Below are positions 1-12,979 of a stretch of DNA of 64,000 bases, in pieces. The translations under genes and the position numbers were made by a program. The number at the start of each line of letters is the position of its first letter. Within the stretch, counting starts at the first letter, position 1. The notes under the pieces were generated by a model. It was not told where the DNA came from, did no database searches, and saw nothing but the letters and a program-made list of their open reading frames with translations. Source of the DNA: Primulina eburnea (lineage: Eukaryota > Streptophyta > Magnoliopsida > Lamiales > Gesneriaceae); contig NC_133103.1 of NCBI RefSeq assembly GCF_022965805.1, positions 51,658,386-51,722,385 of the forward strand, given 5' to 3'.

Positions 1-287
1 GTCGGTCGAATGCAATGTTAAATACCATGGAATTTTTTACGCCATGTATTCTCAGCCAGACGATGGGAAGTTCCATTCGTGATACCATATCTTCCTCTAG
101 ATTCTGAGATCATGTGATTATACGCAGACCGCAGTGAATAATTGATGATGATCTGACCGGTGGGAGACCAAGTTTGTTGATTAGATCTGATTCATTTATG
201 ATGATTTTATTTTCTCGCTCGTCTCTGCCTATCTTTTTTGTATAAAACGAAAATTATTTACTAATTTTGAAGATCATATGTGTGTAG

Positions 288-2623
288 ATAACATCAACAG
301 CTGGTGGTGGAACCCTGACATTAGAGTTTGGGGTGCTCAGCCGCCTGACATATGATCCCAGTAAGTATTGAAATGATTTTTGAATATTATTATCAAGTTC
401 TGTTTACTTTTATCAGTATTTCTTATGCAAGTGTTGTATTAATTACTATCAAAGAATATCCTGTCATGAAAGTGCAATTTGTCTCATCTGAGAGAAGCGA
501 AAATCAAATATTCTCCCAGAAGATTACGTAATGAGAACATTTCTAAGGGTTGCTCTTTGACATTGTCTAAAGAGGCAGTAGACTAGAATCTTTTTTGTTA
601 TCTAATTATCTTACTTCGTAGTTCATGTTGAGGTTTCTATATCATGCACCATAAAACATTTACAACCGGCGACCTTTGAATAAACAAAAACATGTTTGAT
701 GTGGTCACTATAATAAATAGTTTATCCAACAAGATGATTCAGTTTAATGCCTTTTCATCAGAATTCGATGTGTTTTTATCTCTTTTAGAAAAGCTCAACC
801 TGCTACCATGTAATACTGCAAGGAAATTTTAATATTTTCTTACACTTCCCCGCTGTCCTTCATGGTAAATGCAGTTTTTGAGCAAGTCACAAAAAATGCT
901 GTTCGAGGACTTTGGTCTCGTCGTTCAAGGATTAATTTAGTTGGTGCTCATATAGATGTTTTTTCTGGTGAATGGACTCAGAAGGTTAGTTTTTCAACGT
1001 GATAGCTATAAAAAGGAGATGGATGTTTCTTTCTGTGGTTCATATCTTACCATGCTTGGTTATTTATTTCGGACGTAATGATTTCATTTTTTGTTCTATT
1101 AATTATGCAATTCTTTTCTTCCTTTGCAATTTTTTCTTTATTCATTGTGCTGTAAGGGTGTTATCATTTGAGAGATTGTTATGGGCTTGGGCTTATGGGT
1201 AATAGTTTGTTTGGGTTTATGGGTAATAGTGGGTTGGATCCAAATGGGTTTAGTTATTTTGTACTTTGTCAAGAATAAAATGGGGTGGGATTAGTTATTT
1301 TAGTAGATTTGAATTTTATGACAGTTTTTGCTAGCCAATGCTAGGGGAGAGGGAAGATGTTCTGTTATGAATATTTTCTGCTCTAAGCGGCCGTTCTTCT
1401 CGTGAAGATTTGTCATTTTCTTTATAGATCTTAACAATTAATATTCTCTTTTATTACTGGTTTTGTTGGAGTTTTGTGGATTGAGACGTAACAGAGATGA
1501 TGCCTTATTCTTTCTTTGATTTATTTATATTGGAGAACCTTCCTTGTTGATATTTAAGTATTTTTGTGTAAGTGAAGTATATAAGGTATATTAACTTAAT
1601 TCGGTAACTTTTAAGGGATAGTGGAGTTGGTAAACTGCAATTGTTTGTTGGGTTGCAGGATGCGGGAATTGGGACAAGTATAGACTCTTTCTATGAATAT
1701 CTATTAAAGGTGATTCCTGTTAGAATTATGTCGAGAACTTTCTGTATTTCATACTGATCTCTTTTGTTTTCCATTTATTCTTTTTATATATTATGTCTCC
1801 TGGTAATATTGAGGATGACCTTTTAAATGTTACAAAAGTTTTCCTGGAACATTTTTCTTGCATTTCAGATATTTGATAATATTGATGTTCATTTTTCTAC
1901 TTGTTCTAACTTCCAATGTATAATGGGCTGTTCAAAGCTTTTTGGTGTAGCTTTGGTCACCAAATTGCTAAAATCCAACTACTAGCATTCCTTATTATAT
2001 ATGATGTGACCATTGTGGCTGCTTTAGAACGCATCTTAATTTCCACTTCGTCTTGGCTTATAAAAACGTCACGAGGCCTTACTAAAACTCATTGGATTAC
2101 GATCTACAACCTGATCTTGTCAAATAGCATATGACCAATATAACATAGGACTTCTCTTGTAACCCTTGAACACCCTCAATCATGTTTACTGTTAAGGCAA
2201 CTTGAACTTATCTTTCGGCAGTTATTTGGATTATCCATACTTTCATTTGAAGATTCATCGAGGAGGCATGTAATTCAAACAAGTCTTCCATGCTTTAATT
2301 TCACACTGGAATACCACATCAGCTTTAGAGATTTGACCTAGCTTATGTTAGAATTGATGAATTTTGAAATTATGGAATTCAAATCCATAATTTCAAATTT
2401 TTTGACTTGTTTGGATATAATAAATTTAAGTGAATTTCAAATCCTCTCTATGTAAAGTTTAGTATTTTCAGTAGTAATTCTACTAGAATTCAAATACACC
2501 CCAGATGAACCTAGATATACATCATTTAAAATCCATTCTTCAAATCATTTCCCAAAACAAATACTTCTTTCAAAGTGCAACTCAAGTTAATGTTCCTTTA
2601 ATTATGTTCTAGATATTTACTTC

Positions 2624-2701
<78 letters not shown>

Positions 2702-5700
2702 ATTTTGGTACTTTCTTGGAACTTCAGAACTTATTTTGTGGGATATGCAAATTGTTTTACCACCCCTTTAATCATCATTGAGTTGGCTTCAGGCTTATTT
2801 GTTGTTTGGTGATGAAGAGTATCTTTTCATCTTCCAAGAAGCTTATAGGGCTGCAATGCACTATCTTTATAATGATCCATGGTATGTAAATTCATATACC
2901 AACTGTCTCTAGTTACATATTATTCCAGATGTATTCAAACATTTGCCTTTTTTCTTTTAATTTTTGCCGCTTTTTTCACATTACAAATGTTCTGGTGATG
3001 TTTTTTATTGTATGTAGGTATGTAGAGGTAAACATGAATTCCGCAGCCCTTGTCTGGCCCTTATTTAATAGCCTTCAGGCATTTTGGCCTGGACTTCAGG
3101 TGTTTTTTTATTGTTAAACTTTATACTTGTCGTTTTATCATGGAGTCATGCAAGTTTTAATTTTATGAGTAAGTTGAACAGTTCACAATGCTTCTTGAAG
3201 GTTCTGGCTGGGGATATTGAGCCTGCAATTAAAACACATGCTGCCTTTTTCAGTGTCTGGAAACGTTATGGTTTCACTCCAGAAGGTTTCAATCTGGCCA
3301 CTTTCAATGTTCAGGTTGGCTGATTATTGTTATCATTTTGTTCGTCTGTGTTAATCCAAGGATTTGCGCTTCCCCATTTCCATTTTATTTGCTCGAATTT
3401 TGCTAATTTGTCATTTTACCAGAGTGAAACACCTACAGAGCGTTGAACTTGCAAATCCTTATTTATGTCAGTTGACATCTAGTTTGGACAGTGGAGACAG
3501 GAGTTCGTGAACATACAACTTTGTGACACCGGTTGCTAAGATGAATAGCTACCGTGCTAAAATAACATAAAAATAATGAAATTCTTGCGCTGGCCCCATA
3601 TGAGTTAGAGGATTCTTCCTGTTGCTGGCCACCTCTACCCCTTAACAGCAGTCCACCCCAGCCCTCAAGTTGAGAAAGAAATAAAGAGATTATTAGGCAT
3701 GGAAAGCTCTATGTTTGACTGAGATCTAAAAACTTGTCTTTGTTCTTTGTGTCAACACTCATATACGTTTCATATTCATTAGACGACGAGTTAATTGAGA
3801 ACTTTTTCAATAAAATGCATCTTCAATTGTTTGTAAATTTGATTGCTACCCACATAATTTTTATATATGCTCTCAACCTTGTTTAAGTTGTAGCATCTCA
3901 CTTAAATTATTTTCTTGAGTCAGTACTTCCATTTACCCCAGGAATTACCTGCATAGGTTGTTTGGCTGATGAATTATTAATAAGGGCATTTAATAAATGT
4001 GGTGCATTGATGTCTGTCACATAGCAAGATAAGATTTAGTGAATTTTGAAATGACCAAAGTGCACCTGTAGAACACTTAGCTGTAAATGGCAACAATTGT
4101 TTTTCATTTTGTTCCTCTATTATGATTTTTCATCAGTTGTTATTCTTTCATCTCAGCAAGGTCAGAAAAGCTATCCACTGCGCCCGGAACTTATAGAAAG
4201 CACATATTGGCTGTATAAAGCTACCCGAAATCCCAGGTTGTATTTGATTTTATGAAGAATCCACTAATGTCACTCACCCACAAACAAAACATCTTTTGCT
4301 GAAACATTTTCTTGTTTTTGAGTGAAACAGACCTATAGAATTTTTTTATAGGCCACATTAGTACAAACCACATATCTTGGAACATAGACACTAAATAAGT
4401 GGTTTTTGCATTTGCCTCTGGTGCTCTGAGGTTGTATATTCCCATTTTTTAGCTCAATTCTCCTGGCGTCTCATTTCAATTACCCAATGTGTTTAAGATA
4501 TGACTTTTGTCAAACTGCTCAGTTTTCTTGACGCAGGACGTGACATACTAGCAAGCTTGCAGTATGGGGCTCGATGCACTTGTGGATATTGTCATATATC
4601 GGATGTAGAATTTCACCAGCAGGAAGATCACATGGAAAGCTTCTTTTTGGCTGAGACTGTAAGTTCTTTGAGTCTCCTTTACAAGTCTGACATTTTTTAA
4701 CATGTTCATCTATCACCTCTAATACCTTCGCCTTGACTCCTTGCTTAGTGGAGACTCTATAGGCTCCTTTTGATATTGTATAGAACCATATTTGTTAATT
4801 TTCAAATCTGATAGGTGGAAATAATACTGCAAAGGAAAATTGGTATTGGTATGTAGTTTCTGCAACTGGCATGAATATTTTAGGAAAACATCAACGACTG
4901 CTGGCTTCTTCATTGGAAACTAATATGGGCATTATAAATAATTAACTGGTGAGTTGGACGTTCAAGGCATAAAAACTCGTTGATTTGAAGTATGATACCA
5001 TTTGAACCTATTCATCTTGTCAACAGACCACTCGGTGGCTGTATACATACTCTTTTTGTATGATCTTGTGGAGTCTTGTCCTCTAACTACTTAGACTTTC
5101 CAAGATACATGCATTTGGTTCTGCACCGCTTTTATTGAGTTCCTCTTCTAAATCACATGATTTTATTTTTCTCTCTCTTCTTTCCTCTCTGGCTGGCTTG
5201 TGCATTTGATCGTGATATTTCACTCAATTTTGTATGAACTAATTCAGGTAAAATATTTGTGGCTGCTATTTGATCTAGCAGCTGGTCCAAATAACTTGGT
5301 TGAAACTGGCCCATACAAGTGAGTTGCTTTTGTTATCTGTTATGTTTCATCAAATAAGTTAATTGAATAAAAATTTTGTGCGAATTATAAAATTAAAGGT
5401 TAAGTATGCTAACATAGTCGCAAATGTTAAACCTTCCCGTGCTTTTACTCTTCGACCATAGATATTAGCTGAAATGTCTATGTGATAATCATATGAGTGG
5501 ACAGAGTTATTGGCTTAAAGCATGCTAAAATCTTTTTTTTGTTTCATCAATTATCTATGGTCGAAGAGTAAAAGCACGGGATAATCATATGAGCAGACAG
5601 AGTTATTGGCTTAAAGCAGGCCAAAATCTTCTTTTGTTTCATCAATTGCAGCTCCTTCGTGGAATATGTTTATGTTTCTCGGCACTTGTGCTGTGTTATT

Positions 5701-7108
5701 CTTTTTCTTTTTTTTATCCCAATTAGTATAACTTTGTATTAATTTCTCTGCCTCCCTATCTCAACCATAATTGCGCGGAATCTTAACATTTACAGATACA
5801 TCTTTAGCACGGAAGGCCACTTACTTCCTGCGACTCCTCAAATTTCATTGGTGACTGAACATTGTTCATACATTGGAGCATATTGCAGAAGCGGAAATCC
5901 AAGGCAGGAAACATACCCTTCACACATTTCCAAGGACTCTAGGGATAGAAATCAAAGCGAATACTACACAGTCTCGGACTCCCCCAATTTTTTACCACAT
6001 GCCAATTTACAAAGATCGCACTTCTCCGGATTGATGAAGGTTAGGATGAAGTATCATATGCTAAATATCCAGAGCATGTATGGCTCGTGCTCTGGCTTAA
6101 CCTCACTTTCATGAGAACTCTGTATGATATGTTTAGTTGTATTCAGTTAGACATGCCTAAGAAGGTTGTCCGGTATCCTTGGAGAAGTTATGTGTTTCCT
6201 GTTAGGGGCTTAAATGTATTGGGCCAAAGTCAGCTTACTGTCATGGAGAGAATTCTAGAAGCAACAACTTGGGGAAGGGGGAAGGGTAATATAAGAGCAG
6301 GGAGTTGTTTTGAGTTAGCCATTCAGTTATTTTATTTGTTGGTTGTTGTGACTAGCTTAGCTAGGAAATACTAGCTCTTGCTAGGATTTTTGTATACAAG
6401 TTTAACTCTGGGAAAACATATCAGTTCTATTTGCATATAATTTCAGTTTCTGGTATTGTGGTTGCAACGTTTTCATACTTGGTTTATTAATTATACATTT
6501 CTGTATTTTAGATACAGACCTTTTGAGCATAGAGTTTCCCTGGAATGCTCGACAAATCATAATGATGTAGCATGTTGCCAATTTTGTCTTATGTTGGTCC
6601 TTCAGCTGTAATCCAAAAATGTTGTTTTAAAACTTGTCTGAGATCCATGTTTGACTGAGATCTAAAAACTTGTCTTTGTTCAGGGAAACTAAGTGCTTTG
6701 TTTCAAACATTATTTATGTAGATTGGAGAATTCTTTTGTTAACTTGCAAAAAAAATTAAAGTTTTTTTTCCTGGACTGGAGATTTTTTTTACCAAGTCTT
6801 GTTATTTGCAGGGGTATTGTCCAGGACTAACTCATGGGCAGAGATTTGGCATATCATACTTTACTTCTGATACCAATATTGAGAATGAGCCAGCAAGCTC
6901 AACACAGACTTCAGTGATTCTGAATTCAACCATTATAGTGGTTTCAGATCCCATTACTGTGTCCCCAGATTCTGAAGTTAACAAGGATCCTGGCATTCTC
7001 CAGGACCTGGAGGATGATCCAAACCAAGAACCGAAGGAGGATCCCAGAGTTCCTCAACTGGACGATGATACGGCAGAAGAGAGTAATGAAGAACGTGTAA
7101 CAGAGTGA
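288..7108 (+). CDS. ER degradation-enhancing alpha-mannosidase-like protein (GH47), C-terminal 448 aa
   Basis: The gene starts left of the window. Eleven exons with GT-AG borders join in frame: 288-360, 875-984, 1659-1709, 2793-2881, 3018-3099, 3201-3314, 4157-4236, 4523-4658, 5248-5318, 5796-6039 and 6812-7108 (TGA). The product belongs to glycosyl hydrolase family 47, in the EDEM branch that trims mannose from misfolded ER glycoproteins and marks them for ERAD; plant members are MNS4 and MNS5. Visible family blocks are LTLEFGVLSRLT, GIGTSIDSFYEYL, QEDHMESFFLAETVKYLWLL (conserved acidic residues of the barrel) and FSTEGHLL (the Thr-Glu-Gly-His calcium-site motif). The tail from about 6890 is acidic and poorly conserved. 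No frameshift is seen. MNS4 and MNS5 cannot be separated from memory. The N-terminal anchor and first catalytic residues lie outside the window. Confidence 0.9.
2625..2698. repeat. (TA)n microsatellite
   Basis: Near-perfect AT dinucleotide run of about 74 bases in the third complete intron of the mannosidase gene. Length is likely to be polymorphic. Confidence 0.95.
5436..5649. repeat. Compound inverted plus direct repeat in a mannosidase intron
   Basis: Bases 5436-5463 and 5553-5580 are perfect 28-base reverse complements. Bases 5484-5552 recur directly at 5580-5649 with a handful of changes. The whole sits in the intron between the exons ending at 5318 and starting at 5796. The pattern suggests a local duplication with a template switch rather than a transposon. 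Confidence 0.9.
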
Positions 7109-8114
7109 GATTCGCTGAAGGTAAATTTTATAATCCTGAGAGCTGTTCATTATTCTTTCACAAGGATTGAAAGTGCTTTGGAAGTCAATTTGAAGCTTCA
7201 GGCCATCAGCCAGGGTCGAGTTTGGAGACACCTCGGAAGGCTCAAGTTATTTGACCTCCTGAATATTTCTCTTCATGCACTTGGGAGGAAAGGTTTGCAT
7301 AGCTGAATACAAACTACACGATTGGTTTGCATAGCTGAATACAAACTACACGATTCCTGTTAGATATGGATTACTGACTGAATTTTAAGCTCTGGTTAAG
7401 GTTATACATAACTTGTTCCATAGCAATTTTTAAAGATGTTTTTTAGAGGACTCGTTCGGTGCTTCTAGCGTTGACATGCTCATGGAGTATGAATAGGATG
7501 TTACAAGGTGAGGCAATCTTACCAATTTATCCCGTCTAACATTTAGCATCAAGTGAAGGACTAGCTCTATTTAATTTTTGAGGAATCATGGAGCTGCAAG
7601 CTCAGACAGTTTCGTACAAATATTTGCGGGTATGGAACTTCAAGTTTAAATGGCTTGCAGTGTTCTTCCTTATATGGCAATTGATTCATATGGGACTTGT
7701 TACTTTGTTTGAAAACGTTGCATTTCATGCAGTACATGAAAAACTCATCGTTCCGTTACTTTCTGAACTGAGCGTCTGTTCAATCTTATTTGTCTCTTGG
7801 ATTGTTTGTTTTGAAATACGAGTCAGATATGCATTTATGCGAGCCAGGGTTGGAGCAGCCTTGAGTTCTCAGGTCAAGATTGAGTTTTCTTTACAGTGAA
7901 AGCATATTCTGGTCTGGTTGTTAAACAATCGAGGTAAATAGGTTTCGTCAATTCGAGCATTCTTTATAAACGCTTCGGAAATGTAGAATTGAAGGCAAAG
8001 AAAAGAAAAGAAACAAAAATGTGGCTCTTGATGGAGTATTTGAAGGAATGATTTCAAGTGACTCGATAGATCCTAAGATCGATTTGAAATCTACTACAAT
8101 GACTTAAAAAACAA
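7109..8114. other. 3' flank of the mannosidase gene
   Basis: This stretch holds the presumed 3' UTR and spacer. It contains a perfect 32-bp tandem duplication (7292-7323 and 7324-7355). An open frame at 7588-7899 has no recognisable domain and no splice context, and I treat it as chance. Nothing else is recognised. Confidence 0.5.
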
Positions 8115-8296
8115 GAGTGAGTATCATGTGAGACCGTCTCACGGATCATAATCTGTGAGACGGGTCAACCTACCCATATTCACACTAAAAAGTAATACTC
8201 TTAGCATAAAAAGTAATACTTTTTCATGGGTGATCCAAATAAGAGATCTGTCTCACAATTACGACCCGTGAGACCGTCTCACACAAGTTTTTACCA
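8115..8296 (+). repeat. Palindromic ~180-bp repeat, copy 1 (GTGAGACGGTCTCAC family)
   Basis: Copy of a short AT-rich repeat bounded by near-palindromes of the type GTGAGACGGTCTCAC. It has an internal pair of AAAAAGTAATACT-like tracts and a block resembling CATGGATGACCCAAATAAGAG. There is no coding capacity. Size and inverted ends suggest a MITE or other non-autonomous element; the superfamily is unknown. Further copies are listed separately. Confidence 0.85.
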
Positions 8297-8430
8297 AAAA
8301 ACAATACCTCGTTACGTGGATTGACCCAAACTAAATGATGAATATATTGCATGTATTTGTAAGTTCGATGAATGTATTCAAAATATGTTTCTTCCATAAC
8401 ATTAACAGGAACTAAGAATATACTCCAAAC

Positions 8431-8904
8431 TAGGGCTGCAAACGAATCGAACATGTTCGCGAGTTTTTCGAGCCGGCTCGATAAATATTCGATTCGTATT
8501 CGAACTTATCGAATTTGAGCCGAACTCGAACATGTTCGAACTTTTTTTCGAGCCGAACTCGAGCCCAAATTATTTTGTTCGATAGCTCGCGAATAGTTCG
8601 CGAGCCTTAATATTTTATTAATATAATATAATTATATATATATATATATATATTTCGAATATTTCGAGCATTTCGAGCTTTCAAACCTTAATATCCGAGC
8701 AATAATTCGAATAGTTCACGAATATATTCGAATATTTCGAGCCGAACTCGAACTCGAACTTCATTTCGAGCCGAGCTCGAGCCCAAACATTTGAAATTAT
8801 CGAACTTCGAATCGAGCTCGAACTCGAATATACCTATTTCGAGTCGAATTCGAGCCTGATTTTTTTACTATTATTCGGCTCGATTCGGTTCGTTTGCACC
8901 CCTA
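8431..8904. mobile_element. Non-autonomous hAT-type MITE, 474 bp
   Basis: The left end TAGGGCTGCAAACGAA and the reverse complement of the right end (TAGGGGTGCAAACGAA) form a terminal inverted repeat with one mismatch in 16. Identical 8-bp duplications CTCCAAAC flank it at 8423-8430 and 8905-8912. An 8-bp duplication with TAGGG ends is the hAT signature. The interior is dense in TTCGAGC/GCTCGAA motifs and contains a short TA run near 8635-8652. No transposase is present. Confidence 0.92.
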
Positions 8905-8912
8905 CTCCAAAC

Positions 8913-9830
8913 ATACAAAACAACAGAACATTACAAATATATAATAATAGATTTCGATTCTGGCAAAATCATAAATATTTTTGTGGAGTCTTTGTCTGGA
9001 TAATAAGTATATAAAATTAGCATTGAGGTTCACTGAATCTACATGATAATATATAAAAATGTAACATTGGCTTTCGTTATACATTCTAGTAATTCGTTGA
9101 AAATTCAACATCCCCGAGGCAACAAATATTAATTTCGTCGCCACAAAAGATTCCTACATACACAAGATATTGGACTTAACCACTGACTAATTTTTTTTTT
9201 TTTTGCCTATTTGAATATCATCATACCTTGATTGATATCGTTACAAAATTATCCACGCACTTCCCGAAATCCAACGATGGAGTTCACCATATTCACATGT
9301 ACCCAACACAATGCAAATATGCAACGAAGATTTTAGCCATATTGTTTTTGAGCTGTTTCGGGCGTTTGCGGTCGAGTAGAATGCAAAAAAAATATTAGAA
9401 CAAATATTCTTGAACATATGTAATTCCTTGAAAAGCAAATAAGTCTCCAAATGGATTTATTACAAGGAAAATGTCTGGATACTACTAAAAACCACAATAG
9501 TTTCTTTTACAGTTTTCGTGTAGCACACCACATATACATAAACCTAGTGAATCCATGGGGGAAAAACAGAAAAAAAAAACATGAAGGAATTATATCTTCC
9601 TCGGATATATTTCGATCACTTCCTGTTTTCGCAGTCCAGATCTTCTATTGCAAATGATATTCCATCTAGGATTTCACGTATGCATAAGCACGACGACAAA
9701 CGTTGTCGAAAACATCTTCATAACCGATTCACCAGGCATGACGAGTATATATATAGAACAGGAGATGGGAGTATAATCATCTAACAGATGATCCCACGAT
9801 CCTTAACAACCCACGGAAACAGTGTTTAGC
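8913..9830. other. Spacer and presumed 3' UTR of the Aux/IAA gene
   Basis: AT-rich DNA with a poly-T run near 9190. Its right part should be the 3' UTR of the minus-strand Aux/IAA gene ending at 9831. No gene or known repeat is recognised. Confidence 0.5.
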
Positions 9831-11168
9831 TCACGCACCGGAACCCAAACCTCGAGCTTCTGATCCCTTCATGATTCTCAGTCTCTTACAAGATGAGATG
9901 AACATCCTGCAAAAAATCAGGGGAGGACGAAAGCTCAGATCATATTTTAAAAAATCAGACAGAAAAAGACATAAATTATTTGCAGTAATCCATGTATTGT
10001 TTTTACCAGTTAACATCCGGATTCTATATACATACATCTCTTCGAAATTTTAAGTTTTGCTCCAAACCATCCCTCTATCCTGCCGTCTCTGAGTAAATAA
10101 AGAGGTCGAAATTAGAGCAGAGGACTTACTCCCATGGAACATCTCCAACAAGCATCAAGTCACCATCTTTATCTTCATAAGCAGGTGCATATTCAGATCC
10201 ATTATAACCTTCTCTCTCTGAGTATTCACCTGATGATCACCAAAAGTATAGATAGATCCCTCGTTACAAATCTCCCCAAGAATCAAGAAACTCAAAAAAT
10301 ACTCGAACTTGCAAACAGTATGTATACAACAAATAAAAACAGCCGCTCACCTTAAAAGATTTTAACTTTTTCTACAAATACATTAGATTAGCATCTTTAA
10401 CTAACCAAAATTTCAAAGATCATATCTAATCTAACATAATAAAAAGAATAAGCTTACTTTCATTTATCATCATCAACTAAATTCCCTACTTCCCAGAGCC
10501 AATATTCTATGTAAAAAAAACGAAAACTCGTAAACAAATGTAAATCCCTACCTAAGGTGAACTTGAACATGCTTTCCAGAGCTTTAAGCAGCTCAGAATA
10601 TCCATTGTAAACCTTCAAATCAATCTTTCTAAGAAAAGGAGCACCATCCATGCTAACTTTCACATAAATCCCAGTTTCAGATTCCGTCTTATTTGGCCGG
10701 AGATTATTCTTCTGGTAGGATCTCACCGGCGGCCACCCCACAATCTGTGCCCTGTCATCAAATACCCAGTTAATTCAACAAGCCATTTGCAGATTTTATG
10801 TACTTGAGCGAATTTTTTCCCTTAAAACATATAAGAATTACTGTCAAAATATGAATTATCTTCCCATCATCTAACTTCTTAAGCATTAAAAAATTTGTGC
10901 TTAATATCTAAAATTTCCAAGCCATTCGGTTAAACACGAAAAAGAAAGACAAAGTTGAGTGAGTTTCTTACTTGGGTGGCTGCACAGTAACCGGGTCGCC
11001 GGACTTTGCCGCTGAATCGCCGTTGAATCCAATCTTCTCGACAGATTCAGGCGAGGCTCGCTTGTTGTTCTTAGCAGTATAAGATTCATCTGTTCCAGGT
11101 AACCCCAATCTCAGCTCAGTTGCCTCCAAATTTAGATCATTTACATCGCCCTTTAAAACACCTTCCAT
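9831..11168 (-). CDS. Aux/IAA auxin-response repressor (IAA3/IAA4-like), 190 aa
   Basis: Four exons on the minus strand (10972-11168, 10552-10751, 10130-10229, 9831-9906) join in frame with canonical splice sites. Domain I (LRLGL, residues 19-23) is the EAR motif that recruits TOPLESS. Domain II (VGWPPVRSY, residues 70-78) is the degron bound by TIR1/AFB with auxin. Domains III/IV form the PB1 module, with [17 protein letters not shown] and the acidic DKDGD...GDVPW patch. The product is a short-lived nuclear repressor of ARF factors. The ending [12 protein letters not shown], without the basic tail of the IAA7/14/17 group, fits the IAA3/IAA4 clade. The start is the first ATG and gives the usual length. 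A TATA box lies 130 bp upstream. Confidence 0.95.
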
Positions 11169-11300
11169 TCCCGCAGATTTTGCTCAAAATTCAAGAAATT
11201 TGGATCCCTTTTCGTCTCAAGATCCGTAATACGCTCTGAATAAAGTTTCTTTGGAGATTCCGAAAGAAAACGTGTCGCGCCGAGTTAGGAAAATGAATGG

Positions 11301-11310
11301 TGTTTTTATA
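11301..11310 (-). promoter_or_regulatory. TATA box of the Aux/IAA gene
   Basis: On the minus strand the sequence reads CTATAAAAAC. It lies about 130 bp upstream of the ATG, which would leave a 5' leader near 100 nt. Position and match are good, but no transcript evidence is available. Confidence 0.65.
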
Positions 11311-11445
11311 GGTCAAGAAAGCTAAGACATCTCCTATTTTAACTCTTTCTTTTTTTTACAGTAATTTTATTATTAGTTTTGCAAATAAAAAATTCCACAA
11401 AGATTATTTATTTTTCTGGGGGAATGGCTTATTTAAAATTTCAAA

Positions 11446-11627
11446 GAGTAGGTTTCTTGTGAGATAGTCTCACGAGTCTTTATCTGTGCGACAGGTCAAT
11501 CATATCGATATTCACAATAAAAAGTAATATTCTTAACATAAAAAATAATAATTTTTCATGGATGACCCAAATAAGAGATATGTCTCACAAAATACGACCA
11601 TGAGATCGTCTTACACAAATTTTTGTC
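11446..11627 (+). repeat. Palindromic ~180-bp repeat, copy 2, upstream of the Aux/IAA gene
   Basis: Same family as the copy at 8115-8296. It carries TGTCTC at 11581-11586, the core of the auxin response element bound by ARF proteins, about 413 bp upstream of the Aux/IAA ATG. Confidence 0.85.
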
Positions 11628-12492
11628 AATTTCAAATCAACAACAATTCAAGGCTTTCTAGCACAATTTTTCGACCGAAGCACATTAAAAAGATCGACAC
11701 TTTGTTAAAAATTATAAAGATATCACTCGAATTTTTTAAAATTCTCAACATGTTTAAGTTGATCTCCGCAAATAAGTAGCAACTTATCAACACATCGAGC
11801 GAGCCTGTAAGTGTGGTATTATTTACTTGATTAACGTGAATTTTAAACTATTATGTTAGTTCAAATATTTACCCAATTCGTAAAAAAAAATGATCACGGA
11901 TTTTCATGTCTTAAAAAATTATATATAAAAATATATAATAGCAATAATATTTAAATAATAATAATAATATAAAAAATCTATGTGAAAAAAATATAAATAA
12001 TGACATCGTTTGTGGGAATCTTTGTGAAAAAATGTCTGCAGAATGGAGGCAAGAAGGGGACATGATAGGGACAAGCCTACACTTTCTTTAGAGAAATCAA
12101 AGATGTGCACGATCAAGATTTTTACCATCTAAAAACAATATAGGGCATTTTTTATTTCTTTTTTTAAAAAAAAAAATTAATTTCTTTTTTAAAAAAAATT
12201 AATTTCAACTATTATTATTTTCTTAGTTTTAATTTTTTTTCTATAAATTCTTATTCTACTCAAAAATATTATATTATTAAACAAAATTAAATTAATTATT
12301 TCATATATACTTTGTAAATTATCTCATTGATGTTTAAAGTTTAATATTGTTGCTTTGATATCTTTGGTAAAAGACTTGAAGATGGTAAATCTTTGACTGA
12401 TTATTATATCTGATTGTGCTTGTTTTTAACAACATCGGCTTTAATTTTGTTTAATCCTTTTTCAGCAATCTATCTTTATTTATTCCTTAAAA
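11628..12492. other. AT-rich intergenic DNA
   Basis: No gene recognised. Long A and T runs at about 12150-12240. Confidence 0.6.
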
Positions 12493-12673
12493 GCAAAAAC
12501 TTGTGTGATACGGTCTCACGAGTCATATTTGTAAGACGGATCTCTTATTTGGGTTATCCATGAAAAAGTATTACTTTTTATGCTAAGAATATTATTTTTT
12601 ATTGTGAATACCCGTAGGGTTGATCCGTCTCACATATTAAGATCCGTGAGACGGTCTCACATGAGATTCACTC
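12493..12673 (-). repeat. Palindromic ~180-bp repeat, copy 3 (reverse orientation)
   Basis: Reverse-complement copy of the family seen at 8115-8296, with both palindromic ends present (ACGGTCTCAC near 12510 and GTGAGACGGTCTCAC near 12647). A degenerate piece may follow at 12700-12790. Confidence 0.85.
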
Positions 12674-12796
12674 ATCCTTAAAATATATAATCAAATAAGT
12701 AAGATATATTTTGAAACGATATCACGTATCTATTTCGTAAGTGAGATCAACCTAATTCATCTTTAAAGTGAAAAATACTAATTTAGCTTAAAATAA

Positions 12797-12979
12797 GAGT
12801 AGGTCTCTTGTGAGACGGTCTCATGAATCTTTATCTGTGAGACGGGTCAACTATACCGATATTCACAATAAAAAATAATATTTTTAGCATAAAAAGTAAT
12901 ATTTTTTCAAGGATGACTCAAATAAGATATATGTCTCACAAAATACGACCCGTGAGACCGTCTCACACAAGTTTTGTCG
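12797..12979 (+). repeat. Palindromic ~180-bp repeat, copy 4
   Basis: Full-length copy starting GAGTAGGTCTCTTGTGAGAC and ending with GTGAGACCGTCTCACACAAG. A short degraded relative follows to about 13065. Confidence 0.88.

Noticed and set aside
7588..7899. 103-codon open frame after the mannosidase gene
   Set aside because: No domain, no homologous motif known to me, and it sits in the 3' flank; hydrophobic composition follows from T-rich DNA.
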